Of a stretch of 64,000 bases of DNA, positions 44,071 through 56,678 are shown in pieces. Source of the stretch: Conoideocrella luteorostrata (Eukaryota; Ascomycota; Sordariomycetes; Hypocreales; Clavicipitaceae). Numbering within the stretch: the stretch's first letter is position 1; each line of letters starts with the position of its first letter. Made by a program: the position numbers and the translations under genes. The stretch is taken from positions 1 through 64,000 of the forward strand of contig JASWJB010000240.1 of NCBI GenBank assembly GCA_032433595.1. Reading direction: 5' to 3'. Under the pieces are notes generated by a model. That model ran no database searches. It saw only the letters and a list, made by a program, of their open reading frames with translations, and was not told the DNA's origin.

Positions 44071-45034
44071 TTAATCAAGCTCGCTCGTCACGTTACTAAA
44101 CTCACCCTTCTCCAACTTTGTGTTCCAGAACACGGGGTTCGTGTCTGTGAATCCGTGCTTCACCCATCCTTCTTCCTTCACATGGTACAGATTAATATAG
44201 CCACCAGAGTAAGCATCCCTGTGCGTGGCAGCCAAAATACTTCGTCGGCCCAGCTCCAACGCATCCTCAACACTCAAATCATACTTGTACTCGGCATCCA
44301 AGACACCATACGCAAAAGTCTGGCCGGATCCAACACAGAACAATTCCCCCTTCAGGCGCGTGCCGTCACTGTCGACGTAGAACAGGGCAGGACCTTCCTC
44401 CTTGGTCACACCCGCACACATGGTGCCCATGCTAAGGCCCATACCCTTGTAGCTGTAGACCAAGTTGGCGAGAATCTTGCTAGCGGCAGCGACGCTGATG
44501 CGACGCTTGTGTCGGAGTTCGTGCAGACGGCACTGCATGCCCAGCCAGGCTAGCCAGTATTGGCAATCGGCGGCACCTCCGGCCATCGTGCCCAGCAGGA
44601 CGCTGTTGATTTCAATGACCTTCTTGACGGTCTGGGAGGCAATCCAGTTGCCAGCCGTGGCTCGAGAATCGGTGGCGACGATGATGCCGCCCTGGAAGCG
44701 GAAGGCCAGTGTTGTCGTACCGTGGGCAATCTTGATGGGGCAGTCGGGGTTGGCTCTGTCATCCGTAGCAGCCCGAAGCCAAGATGAGGGCTAGATAGAA
44801 AAATCGCGGTTATTACATTACTCTCAAATTTTGCTCGATATCATGCCAGCATAAAAGCAAAGCTATTTTTTGTTGGTTGTGTACGGTTATTTTTTAACTC
44901 ACCTGAGAGATAGGTGGCATAGCAAAGCTGGTAGTCAGGGACGACGTAGCGTCCATCAGCTCCTGTGCCTCATTCTCAAAGGGCTCATTCTGCTGGTACG
45001 TTGGCCGGCTGTACCTAGCCACAAGAGTATCCAT
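44071..45034 (-). CDS. PRE2: 20S proteasome subunit beta-5 precursor
   Basis: Two exons (45034-44903 and 44790-44071) give 283 residues. The propeptide is residues 1-68, ending at AHG, and the mature chain starts at Thr69, the N-terminal nucleophile, in [11 protein letters not shown]. Counting from it, Asp17 ([10 protein letters not shown]) and Lys33 (TVKK) complete the active site. The stretches [13 protein letters not shown] and [15 protein letters not shown] are typical of beta-5, the chymotrypsin-like subunit of the 20S core. The intron (GTGAGT to ATCTAG) falls in the propeptide, before [11 protein letters not shown]. The protein assembles as a precursor and self-cleaves at Gly68-Thr69. 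No PACE-type element (GGTGGCAAA) was noticed upstream. Confidence 0.96.
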
Positions 45035-46708
45035 TTTTTGAAGGTGGGAAGGGTTGTTCGATGGGGACTATTGACTTGGGATGGGGAGTTTGGGAATGCC
45101 TCCTAAGTTGCGCTCGGCAGAAACCGCACACAACCGGATGGCGAGGATATTTGAGGAGTCGAAGGTGTTGAAAACGTAAAAGCAGTGGTCGGCACAGATG
45201 GAGTCGCGGCGAATTGATGGTGCAGGTGGTCGTCTTGTGATGGAGAGACGTGCGTTGAGTTGCCTGCGAGAGGACGGTTGACGTTGGCAAGTCAGGCAGC
45301 TTCGGTATCGCGCGTCACCAGCTGCCAGCGTACAGCTGAGCTTCCTAGACCATAGTGTTGACCAATCAGAGCACAGTTCAGGTTGCAGGTACCTGCATTG
45401 TGGCGTTAGTCATCAAGTCGGACATGCCTGGTGCCTTGATGCCTTAGTTAGTGCCTGATATTACGAGCAGCCAGGCCTATCTATTGTAAATCCTCAAAGT
45501 ACGCACTGACGAAACACCTAAATATTCTTCAGCAGTAATTCAACGGCAGCGATCTAGCAGTAGCAGTATATAAGAGGCTACATTCCCCCGTTTGAGCTAG
45601 TTTAAGGATCATCTGCCTGTTCAACTCTTTTCCTTTGTCAAGGTTTGCCTGCAACCCACTCTTGCATACATGAACCCAACGGTCCAGAACACCCGGGATT
45701 TAAGGCGAAGCTCTAAAGGCCGATGACAGCGTAAATATCAGCTTTGGCAACAAAGTTATGCTTTCAACTCCTTTTTCCGAGAAGTTTATGCAGCTTTTTC
45801 ACACTGGACCCCAGTCTCTAAATTAAGTTATTCTATATACATATACATATATATATATATATTTAGGGAGGAATGTTTGGCCGGACAAGGCAAGAGCATA
45901 AGAACGGCACGGTGGGAAGACCAAGAAATAACAATGATGACGACGATTGGGATTAAAAGAAAAAAGTCTACGAGAAATGTAACAAAAACATCCATAACAA
46001 AAATAGCCAGGATCGGCTGAAGCTGAGTTCTGACTGAGTTCTGACTCGATATCGGAGCCGCCAGACCGAGAACGTATACCCTTGACATTCACAATGCGGA
46101 ATTTTCAATCTGAAGGATGACTGCGTGTACGTTGACGAGGAAGCCTGGAAGCTCATCCGCGAAGCCGGAAAATTGATCAAGGGCTCGCTGATACCGATTG
46201 ATAGAGCTGCACACAGTAAAAGAAAAGGAACGAATGAGCCCTTCGATGGTTTTGACTCGGAGTAGGTTTATTCACAGAGAAAGGAGTAGCTTTAGTAATA
46301 TCATATTTCTAGTGATAAACAAAAACTATTTACGAGGATATCAATTGTGACAAAACAACTTCCCGGCCATCCCACCTTTCCATAATTACCACTCTGAAAT
46401 CCCGCCCTTCTCTTTTGCCCTTGTGTCGAACCAGGGATTCTGCGGCCCTAATTTAAGATGTAATCATGCTAGTTCAAAAGGGCATAAAGATGTTCAGGAA
46501 CAAAGAAAAGTACAAAAAGGAGAGCAAAAAAAAACAACTAAAGTCATGTATACCACCACAAGTAACGATACCGGTCGTAAAAATATATTGAGAGAAGCTG
46601 CTTCGTAAGATCATGCTATTCAGTATAACAGCATATAAACGTTTTCGAATCGCATCATTGTGGATCGGCTGAAACTCAGAATGATAACCAGAATACGGCG
46701 CCCCCAAT
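45035..46708. other. intergenic between proteasome beta-5 and tricalbin genes
   Basis: It holds the proteasome gene promoter on the left and the tricalbin 3' region on the right. A TATACATATATATATATAT run is at about 45836-45862. At 46095-46265 (plus) there is a 57-codon open stretch with strongly G/C-ending codons but no start codon. Confidence 0.4.
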
Positions 46709-49700
46709 CTATGGGTTGGGTGTGGACTCTCGACTAGTTCGAGGCTCTCGCTTGCTCAAGAAACTTCGTCGCAGGTGCGATTTGGGCGTGTCCGGGGCAT
46801 CGGCTTCAGCCGGCTGGAAAGTACTCTTTACTGTGACAGTACCATCTCCGATGCTCAGCTCCTTCGCAGTGCCAGATCCGGCATCATCCACAAAATAGAT
46901 GTGTTCTCCGAGTCCATCGCTACTTCCAATGAAGTGGTCGCCCTTTGCCTCTACCTTGAACTGCGCATCAGGGCTGCAGGAAACCTTGAAAGTCTCTTCG
47001 AATGTCCATTGTCCATTAGGCGCCTTGAAGTGCTTGGTTTTGCCGATAACTTTTTCCTTTGGAGACAATTGAGAGACCACAATAAAGAGATCCGTTGAGG
47101 ATGGGAAGCCTGAGGCGCCAACGACAGTCACGGTAGCAGTGCCCTTGGGACCACTGGGCAGAGTGCTATGGATTGAAGAAGCAGTCATGCTCTTGGTCCG
47201 AGTGTGGCCAGGGGAAGCGTTTTGTGACGTCGACGTATTCTGGGAAACATCTGGTGACTCAGATAGACCAGTGGCTCTTCTCACGCCATGTTCAGCAGGA
47301 CCTCCTTCGCTCGGTGTGGTTACAAGCGTCGGAATATCGGGGTTCTCAACCAAGGTCCCGTTTTCCTTTTCCTTCTTGCTGCCCAAGATACCACGTTTCA
47401 AGAAAGATGCACCTCTGCCGACACCATGGCCAACGGCGCCGGCGACAGCCACGCCTCCCTTGATAGGAGCACCAGCAACGCCAGTAACGATTCTCGTAGG
47501 TGCCCCGAGGCCGGAAAAGGTAGATGTGCCATGGATACTTCGCGTGACATAGTCAGGCCGGAATAGTAATCGCAAGCGAACGGTACCAGACTTGCCATCA
47601 AGCATGTAACGAGACTCGCTGGCTTTAAACGGCTCCAAAGCATCCAAGTTAATTGTGGCGGCACCCAAGAAGTCCGGTTTGTCAGCAAAATCGTAATCGT
47701 ACACATTGACATTGAATTTAGCCCCCGTCCTTGATGGGACAGCAACCTCGAAATATTCGTTCCAAGTTGGATTGAGCGTCTTTTTGATGACCTTTGTCTT
47801 GTACACTTCCTGGCCGTTAAGGTCGAACTTGCAATAGGGGTCGCTCTTTCCGTTTCGGTCGGCAGATGGAAGCTCCACAGCATCTAAAACGTCCACACGC
47901 AGCTTTCCCATGTTGTTGATGCTCTCGCTCGGATCAAGGGTCATCTTAATGGGTATATACTTGAGGCTGACTTTGACCCAGCCACCTTTACCCTCATCTG
48001 TTCTCAACTTTAGCATCGTAGGATTGTTCTACGAGTTTTGGAAAAGTTAGCTTGGGTATGGAATTCTTCGAGAACAAATTAAGGTTGCACTTACCAGACA
48101 TTGTTTCAGTGTGTCCATCGTATTTCCCGCGAGTTGCGCAAGCGTATGGTCTTTGTCATCACCCTTCTTGCGAGCTTTTAGAGTGATTCGGGAGAAGTCA
48201 AGTTCGCGAATGACGCAGTCGCCAATTTCGTCAAACTTGTGACTCCTGTTCGGAGCCGTGGACGAAATGTAAGAGGCATAGGCCATGTCATCGACAAAGA
48301 CTTCAAGGCGGCTGTGGCTCTCGGGCAGTTCGGCTTCCAGGAGGCGAAAGATAAGTAGACCGCTCTCATGCTTGAGGAGCTCTTCAGGGCTGAGTCGAAT
48401 CTTGGGCGGACCAGTGGTCTCGACCGATGGTCGGCCTGCACTTTCAGCGTCGTTCTTATCACCGTTGATTTTGCTCTTGTCAAGGCTTGGCCTAGGCTTG
48501 TCCAGACTTGCTCTGAACTTGCCGGCCTGAGACGAACGATCCGAAGAAGCCCGTTGCGCATCCCCAGACTTCTCATCCATCTTGTCGATTTTCTCAGCCT
48601 TCTCAGTTTTCTCCGAACCGGATTCTTCCTCCTCTTCGGGATCCGCAACATTAAGGCACGGATAAAAGGAGGCAGTATATACAAGGGTTCCCTTCACAAT
48701 GCCTTTGCCATGCAGTCGTAAGCCGTCTGAACGAAGGGTTTTCTTGTCGTTCACCAGATATTCCCCACTCTCGTCTTGATGAATGTAATCGCCAGCGAAG
48801 AGCTCAACTAACCCCAGACTACGATCCTTACCCATCTTCTCGGCGTCCATGACCTCCAGTGTGAGCCGGTCGCGCGGTGAATGAACCGGAACGTACAGAA
48901 CCTCATCCCAATCTGGGTTCAGATCGTTCTTGAACGTCACAGTTCGAGCCTTGTCAATGCCAGAGAGCAGTACACGGACATAAGGGTCGGATTTGCCAAA
49001 AGACTCGAAGTTTCGCAAATCTTTGGCCTTTTGGAAGTGTAGTCGCATCACACCAATTGGGGTAGAGTACCCTCCTGTGCCAATAACACCAGAGATTGCA
49101 ACAGGTCGCCACTGCGCCATCATTTTGACACGACCAGTGCTTACACCGGACAATTGATACCATTCCTTGCCCTGCGCCATACAATCCAGCATCTCGTCAA
49201 GCTTGATCTGATATTTACCCAAATCTGGGTCACTGATCAGACCTCGATCATCTTTGATTGTTACACCGAGTCTAGCTTTGCGACGGTCTGTGATAAGAAT
49301 TTCCTTCGATCCATTATCCCAAATGGGGTTATTGGTGCGCTTTAGTATCTTGGTCTGATGCACCGCTTTGCCATTAAGAAACATGGCTGCGTAGGGGTTG
49401 AGGAGGCCGACTAAACTTTTGGTGCCGTCCAGATCTTTGGCTTGTTCGACAGTAAATCGTAGAATACCCTGATTGGAGTCTGGAGGCGGCTCAACTTTCC
49501 CATCAGGCAGTGTCTGGGTCTCGAGAACGGGGAAGAATCGCAAATCACAGGATACGACACCACGGGCCTTGCCATCTCCAATGACTTCCAACCGTTCGTT
49601 TTCATGAACATTAAGCTCTTCGAGCTCTTCCAGACGGAAAGTAGCAACACCAAGTTCTTTGGACTTTCGGAACTCATTTTTGTCGAAAATTTGGATATCG

Positions 49701-51449
49701 AGCGTGTCGCTAAAGGATGTAACGATGAGGTAGTGTGTCTCGTTCCATCTCGGATTGGAGTTATCCGGTATAGTTTTCGTTCGAGCGAGCTCCTGGCGAC
49801 GACTAAAGCTAATTGAGGCATAGGGATCGACAGTCCCAGCAAAGTTGTCCGAGTTCTTCAGGCCCTGTGCACCATGCAAAGTGAGTGCCAGGACGCCGAC
49901 TGCCTGGTCGACCGGGGTTCCGGCGAGCATCTTGGCAATTTCGATAGGGAAGACGTTAGGCATGTACATCATGGGCGATAAATTGCCGTGGATCTGTTCC
50001 AGAATGAAGCTCTCGAGGCCGGGAATGAAATTGATGTCGAAACCGAAGCTGTCGCCACCGAGAGGCTTGCAAACATAGTCGATAGTGGGCCGCTCGAGGA
50101 AACACATTTCAACTCGCTCAACGTGAGGGAATGGAATCTGCAGCTTGATTTTCAGTCTCATTATGCCAGAGAAGGACATGTCCTCTACGATGACATCAAG
50201 GCCCTTGCTGATCATAGCCTTGCCAATTCGAATCTCGAGCACCACTTTGGGGTTAATCTTGTTCTTCACTTGGCGGGCCGTCATATCAGCTGTATCGTTT
50301 GGAGTGAAGCTGAACTTCCAGTCCATGATGACGACGTCGTCCTCGGTCTTGGGATATGTCTTGACATGTTCCATGCGTGGAGGCTTAGAGCCGAGGGTGA
50401 AGGTTTTGAGCTTCAAACTATCGAGGAAAGCGGGAGTTGCAGAGCTAAGGACCTGGTCGACCGAATTGATAATCGTTTGTGCAAGGACAGGCTGATAGAT
50501 GGGCCAGAATTTAACCATGAAAGAATTAATCCATTCCAGCGATTCGTTGTCGTTCTCAAGCTTTTTCATAGCAAGTTCTCGAGTGATGTCGTCGCGGAAG
50601 TTACGTCGCACGCGTCGCAGCGAGGTTCGATAATATGTTGCGCAGATTGTCATAATAATCATAACCCAAGCCAGGCCGCCACCCAAGACAGCGACAAGCC
50701 ATGACGAAATACAGGCAAAAATAATCAGGGCGGTATTGTGATACCAATCTGTTACGGGATTAGTAAGACGAACAGCACAACGTGTCTGGCATTAGAAGGG
50801 CGCCGAGTCCTAGTTTCTCAAACCTACCCCCATAGAGACTGTGAGGCAAGTGTCCCTCGAGCCAAGTTGTATGGTCGAGGAGGCTCTCTGCCTCCATTGC
50901 ACCGCTTCCCCAGCCAAACTTGGGAGCCCAGCCAGTGCGAGAATACGGAGCTTCAGTAGCGCCAGGATCCATGCCCGTGAGGTCCTTGCCACCATCAGCA
51001 GTTTGGGCGACGTCGAGAACACCGGCTTTACTAGCCTCGGGAAGCTCTTCGTCAGGTCCAGTTCCATCGTCGACGTCGGTGATGATGGCGGCTCCTTTCT
51101 CGCGCCTGCTCCTTTGAAGCTCTGGTGGAATAGCCTAAAAAGGACCAAAATCGGAAACTAATGAGCAGTTGTTCGAGCTATGACAATCTCGTGGTTTACC
51201 AAGGTAGGGGAGAGCTTGGCTTCCCTTTGCTCAGGGACGGAACGGGACTTCAAGACTTACAGCTTGAGCTTGAGCTCGTTTTTGCTCTGGAGATGCATCT
51301 GGGTCGAAGGTGAAGGCAGGGACACCGGCATTCTTGGACTGCTCGACCATTTCTCTCTGGGCGTCATCAGCAGTGACAGAGCTCTCAGGGTTTTGGGCTG
51401 CCTCAATGGCACCCTGCTGCTTGAGCTCGTTGGCTTGCGTCGCAGACAT
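46709..51449 (-). CDS. tricalbin (SMP and multi-C2 ER-plasma membrane tether)
   Basis: Four exons (51449-51261, 51134-50828, 50748-48095, 48028-46709) encode 1489 residues. After a polar N-terminus, a hydrophobic hairpin at about 172-205 (TALIIFACISSWLVAVLGGG...) anchors the protein in the ER. The SMP lipid-transfer domain follows (about 230-430, with ESLEWINSFMVKFWPIYQP and DVVIMDWKFSFTPND). Then come C2 domains starting near GVLALTLHGAQGL, GILRFTVEQAKDL, GVMRLHFQKAKDL, a degenerate one at GLLIFRLLEAELP, a canonical one at GKLRVDVLDAVELP with DRNGKSDPY, and a last degenerate one at GTATVTVVGASG. A charged Lys/Glu/Asp region lies in the middle. Yeast Tcb1-3 tether cortical ER to the plasma membrane and move lipids in a calcium-dependent way. 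Splice joins restore LYGDWYHNTALI and QCLNNPTMLKL. Confidence 0.93.
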
Positions 51450-53987
51450 GACGCCGGCTACAGGCGCACAGCCAGGACACTAGAAGTAACAATTGTCGAG
51501 ACCAGCTTCTCGATGCTCAAGCAGAAGTCGCTCGTCTGGAAATAAATCACCCAAGCGCTCTAGAGTTGGGCGGTGGGAGCTGCGCTGTTTTAAAGTGATG
51601 GTTGGTGAGCTGAGGTGGACCAGAGGTAGACGGGAAGCTGGTAAAGTGACGAAGGATGGAGATGACGTGGGGCGCTCCGGTGGGTTTGGACGCTCCAAGA
51701 CTTCGCCGGGCTTGTTGGACCACCCTTGCAAGCTCGACCTAAAGTGACAATCAATAGTTACCTCCAGGCCAAGTCGACCGGGCAGGAATCTCACGAATCG
51801 AGAGCTTAGGGGGCAATGACCAAAACCAAAGCTTGCTATGTGTAGAAGAACCGTTTGCCTTGGCTAAAACGGATAGGGAGGTAAAATCAAAAGGGCGGTT
51901 GGGCTTTGGAACAAAATGCTCAGGCCGAAAACTAAACGAAAAGAGTGGTCTAGTCGTTTGCCTCGTCGCAAAGGATTCAGAAGCTGGCGCGATGTGGCTG
52001 GGCCAGCCATGCACTTTGCGCTGTCTATTCCAAGACAAAGCCCCAAGCTAGCGTCAATAGGTGCAGATGGACGGGAATGACGAGATTGGGACGGGGGGCT
52101 GCAAAAAATCATGGATTAGGGCAAATGACGAGGGACAGGAGACGAGGAATAAAATCCGCATAAAGAGAGACTTAATGTCATATCATTGTTATACTCCTCC
52201 GTAGTCCGTATGGTGGATCGATATATTTGTTTGTAGACTGGACTGATCGATGGCTCGATTGATCGGGCCAGGACCGCAAAGCTGCACAGGCTGGAATGTA
52301 TTTCCGCAGAGTGCATCAGCGCCAGAGCCTGGAGGAGAACGGCATGTTTGGCGAGTCGTTTGGTCTGCACATGCAGATACATGCATGCTACGAGGTTTTC
52401 AGGCAAGTGCGATTCAAGGACCCTTCCTACAAGTCCTCACGACCACACGTCGCAACCAATGCTTTGGCTATCCAGATTGCAGCGTGATCCTGTATGGAGG
52501 AGAACGCCGAGCTCTCGTCGCCATCTAAGCTGACAAGGGGAAGCTTCAATCTTCGATTCTCTGCACCCCCGGCCCTGCTGAACAAGGACGTAACAGCCCC
52601 ATCCATCTCTGATTAAAAACCCACGCTACCCATACCGCCGATGCTTCTGATTCCCCATTTCCTAGCGCGACGCATGGTGGACATTGACGGCTGGTTGGCT
52701 GTTCAGCGCATCGAGTGGCGCTTGCCGCACACGGTCCAGCTGCAATCTATCCATCGATCCCCACGGTCAACTACGGAGTACTAACTAGTTAGTAGCTACG
52801 ATAAGTTTATTAGGCACCCAAAAACAGGTTGAGCTCATTTGGTTGTGGGAACGTCAATCCCATCCCTGTTTGATCCGGCCATGGCTGGCTTCAGTGAGCA
52901 GGCAAGGCGGGGCCGACGACCCTGTATTGTGAAGTAAAGCGAAGGACGAAGCACGATAGTCACTGGGGAGTACGTACCACGGAATACTGAGCACGACGGA
53001 GTACGGGGTACAGAGTAGTTAGGTCTAATTTCCAATAAAAGTCTATGTGGTTGGGCTGGAGGTGTAACCGGCATGACGGAAATGCATTCTCACATGGACC
53101 AATTGTCCAAATGCCGCGGAGCCAGGAAGTTCAACTAGTTTCGGTATATTTCATCTGCCTTGATCATTTTTTTCTAGTCCACTATCTCGCCTCCGCGGGA
53201 TTGGATCGATGCCGGTTTTCGTCCCTTGCATCCACATATCACCACCATCCACATCACGTGCCATGATATGTATGATAATGTTTTCGTCTTGGTAAGTAGA
53301 CAACAGACCGTTGAAGCTGATGTGGTGCCTAGAATATAGAATGACGTCACATTTAGGTAGCTCATATGAGCTGAGCTCCAAGCAAATGATACCGGCATCA
53401 ACCTACAACTGACTCATATTGTTAACCATATAGTTACTACTCGTAAAGCATGGTTGTCAGAACCCTTGTTTGCCAACGCGAAGAAGCACCGCCAAGAACG
53501 GCTATCATTATGGACCTGTCGGCCCGAGAATGGAGTGGACACTCTCTCCAAGCCAAAGTCGAGGACTGGGGGAGAAGATGCCGTAAACTGATCAACAAGT
53601 ATCTTGTGAGCAGCCGTCGCTGCGGTTTGACATGTCGTGGCTGGTGTGTGAGGTTTATGCGGAGAAGTATAGGGCTATTGTGCACGATTTTGTTCTTCAG
53701 ACATTCTATATAGTCAATCTCGCTGATATGCCAAGTAAAAAATATCCCATTTCGACATCAAGCCACTCAAACGCCCGATGCTTAACAACCCGCCAGGTGC
53801 ATGTTGGAACATAAAAGACTGATGTAAACCCAGAATAATGAACATTTCCCATTGTCGAAACACACAAGACTAATAACGATTACCACCGTACCAAAGCAAC
53901 ATGCCCAATGGGGAGAGTGTACGTTCAAAAGGGAGGAGAGCCAAGGGCCAGGCCACTAGAGTGGCGAGTCCCATGCAAAAACGACAA
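51450..53987. other. intergenic upstream of tricalbin
   Basis: It holds the tricalbin promoter on the left, a TACGGAGTACT copy at 52772-52781 and ACGGAGTACGGGGTACAGAG near 52996-53015. Frames open for 60-120 codons on both strands show no conserved sequence. The right end is the 3' region of the FYVE-RING gene. Confidence 0.4.
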
Positions 53988-55839
53988 CTAAAACCCAAAC
54001 CCGTCATGCTGATGCACCGGGCATCGACCAGGATGGTTAACAAACCAAGCTGAGATGCAAGACTTATGAAATCGACAAAGACACTCCAATCTAGCCATTG
54101 GGATCCCGACCGAGAATTCCTCCAAGCATATTGTACACTCTGCATCATCGACACAGTCCTTTTCCGTGGCGGCGTACACATACATGCCAGAACGTCGTGG
54201 TACCACCGGCGTAACCTCTTCTCCCTGTGGTCGACGAGGGCTGCCGTATGTGCTGTGGTCTTGAATACAGGTGTTGATGTGAGTTTCTCGGAGTGCCTCA
54301 AAGCCTGGCAAAGACCTGGCGGGTAACTCTCGGTGACACACGGGGCACTCGTCCTCCTCGGCAAGAGGAGGCGGTGGTGGCAGAGCACGATGCATGGAGG
54401 ATGAAGCAGCGGCTCTGTGGGTATACGAACTATGTCTATTCCTACCCGACACGCGCGTAGATGGATCCAGACGGCGCATCAGCTGCTGAAGAGCCTCTCG
54501 ATCATCCGCATCAGGGGCGCTCATGCGATGGCCAGATGTAGCGGCAGAAGGTGCAGTTTGGGCAGCCGGATTCTGCAATTCGTTGTCAGTAACGGACTCT
54601 ACTCCCTGCACATGTCCAGACAGACGGGGTCTTACCATTGTTATGCTCCTTGCCCTAGCATAATATTGCAAGGGGTCGCGGCCATCGACAGTGGTAAAAA
54701 CAGTTCCGTATCTGTTTGAAGGATGTGCAACGCCATGCGAACCAGCTAAACTGCTTCGAGATCTGTGATGTGATGAAGGCGAATTTGCTCCGATTGACGG
54801 CGTTGGGCTCTGCGGTGGTGCTGTATTTGGATCCGGAACACACGGGTTACAAAGTCGGACACGCTCACCTCCAGATAAGCCGTTCAACTCGAAATACCCG
54901 GAACCTAACCCATCAACAAGCAGACTCGACGGCATCGAAATATCCGATCCTGGCGGCCGCACTATGTACTGATGAGGTATTATAATCCTGTGTGGGGAGC
55001 ATGTAGCGCACACAACCCGACCGCATTTCCTTTCACTTCTGTTAGCTCCGCAAATTTCCTGACGAGGACTACGGGTGTGTGATAGTATACCTGCAATGAT
55101 GCTTACGAACAAAGAAACTAAACTGTGTACGGCAAATAGGGCAATATGTGACCTCTGCGTCTGACTGCCACCTAGGAAGCACAAACTCGGGTGTAACCGT
55201 CTCTTCGGCTCTTGTACGAAGACCACGGGGTTCATGCGAGTCTCGCGTTGAGATCTCCCCTTGCGCGACCGCACTCGCAGACTGACGACGGCTGGGGATC
55301 GTAGCCTGTATCATATCAGGTGGCAAGTCCTCGCCCCGACGCTCATCATGTGGGCGTACACGAGACTGGCTAGATCTACCATCTTCTGCAGCGTTTTCGT
55401 AGTATTCTGAGTGTCTCGAGAATATGGTGTGTGCCCTTGTCGCATCTTGGTTAGGGATGGTTTGTAAGCTGCGTGTGACGGCCGGAGCGGATGATTGTGT
55501 GGGAAGAGACATGGCCCGATCGCCGCTGCTTCCTTCTGCTGCCGGAATACGGGCTTCCGTCAAGTGGCTCGAATTATATGAGGACGAGCCTTGCGAAGTC
55601 ATGTTTTCATCATGTACAGGAGACTCCAAGTCATGCGCGTAATCTTGATCTGTGTCTGCTTCCATGTTATCTCCGCTATTGATCGAGTGTCGTGGTAGGG
55701 TACGTTGGCCACGGTTCATGTGCGAGGCGGCACTAGAACTCCCTTCTTCTGATTCAGTCTGTCCCAGCCGCAAGGCCTGGTCTCCAGCACTGGATCTTTC
55801 GTTATGGACGGGGCCTGACCCGCCTTGAGAACTCGACAT
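53988..55839 (-). CDS. FYVE and RING finger E3 ubiquitin ligase (Pib1-like)
   Basis: Three exons (55839-55091, 55029-54636, 54572-53988) give 575 residues. The first 220 residues are Ser/Arg-rich and disordered. The FYVE finger starts near residue 224 with WQSDAEVTYCPICRTQFSFF, then RKHHCRKCGRVVCATCSPH, which carries the basic phosphatidylinositol-3-phosphate motif. A middle Cys pair, ECPVCHRELP, with later HINTC could be a small zinc finger. The RING finger at the C-terminus (about 524-575) reads CTICLEEF...CLCRFHKSCISAWF...CPVHQ. In yeast Pib1 works at endosome and vacuole membranes to ubiquitinate cargo. The second intron (54635-54573, 63 bases) has a GTAAGA donor, CTGAC branch and TTGCAG acceptor but is also open in frame, so retaining it would give a 596-residue variant. 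Confidence 0.88.
54573..54635 (-). other. 63-base intron that is open in frame
   Basis: The donor ATG|GTAAGA, branch TTACTGAC and acceptor ATTGCAG are all good, yet the 21 codons contain no stop and keep frame. The splice state cannot be settled from genomic sequence. Confidence 0.7.
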
Positions 55840-56678
55840 ATTGGAACATCAGTGCCGGCCGTGTCGGTCGATGGCTAGACGTGAATGGAAAGGGGAAGAG
55901 AAGCAGGAAATTTATCGTTGCAAGGCGAGGAGATTTATTCTCCAGACTCGAGAGTTCGGTTTGACGTCGCGGGCATGCAGGATCTGAGCTTCAGTCAGCC
56001 ACGTCTCTGATGGGTTCGCCTCCATGTCAGAGCAAAGTATATACCAAGGCAGGTGAGGTAAGTACGTGCTGAATAACTGGGGGATGTACCTCAAGCGAAG
56101 AGCAAATTTAGGACACGCACAGCCGCAGCACTGTTGCAATTCTACCCTCAGGGCATGGCGAGAGATGAGGCAGGCAGCAACTCTGCCAGATGTCAAGTCG
56201 CCTTGCTTTTGGGTAGTTACACGATTAAGAGGAGAAGCTGGGTCGTGAGACCACCCTTGCGTCAGTCATGTCAGTATGCTGGTTGGCCGGGTCCATCCGC
56301 ATGTCATCTGCTCTGGCATTAATCCTTAGGTGGAGTCAGCAGATAGGCGGCTCATGCACAATGCGACTTTCTTACTAGCGCAGCATAACTAGCACGCTAC
56401 TTACTCTGGTACGCGTGGTAGGCATTAAGTTCTTGTGCCCCTTCATCAGGTAACCTCTAGGCTAGCAGGTGGGAGAAATCTTTAAGCCAAAGCTGAAGTG
56501 CTCACCCTCACCATCACTTGGAGGCACCCGAAGTTTAGATGAACACAGAGTTTAAAGCTGAACTCTCAATTTCAAGCCATCAGCCGATCAACTGTAAATC
56601 AAGATACATCGGAGAAATCGCTGCTATCAAATGTTTACACTCGGGTATTCAAAAGTCAAATTATTCCCCTCACTCTCC
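55840..56678. other. spacer between FYVE-RING and MFS genes
   Basis: It holds the promoter of the FYVE-RING gene on the left and the 3' region of the MFS gene on the right. No coding region supported. Confidence 0.4.
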
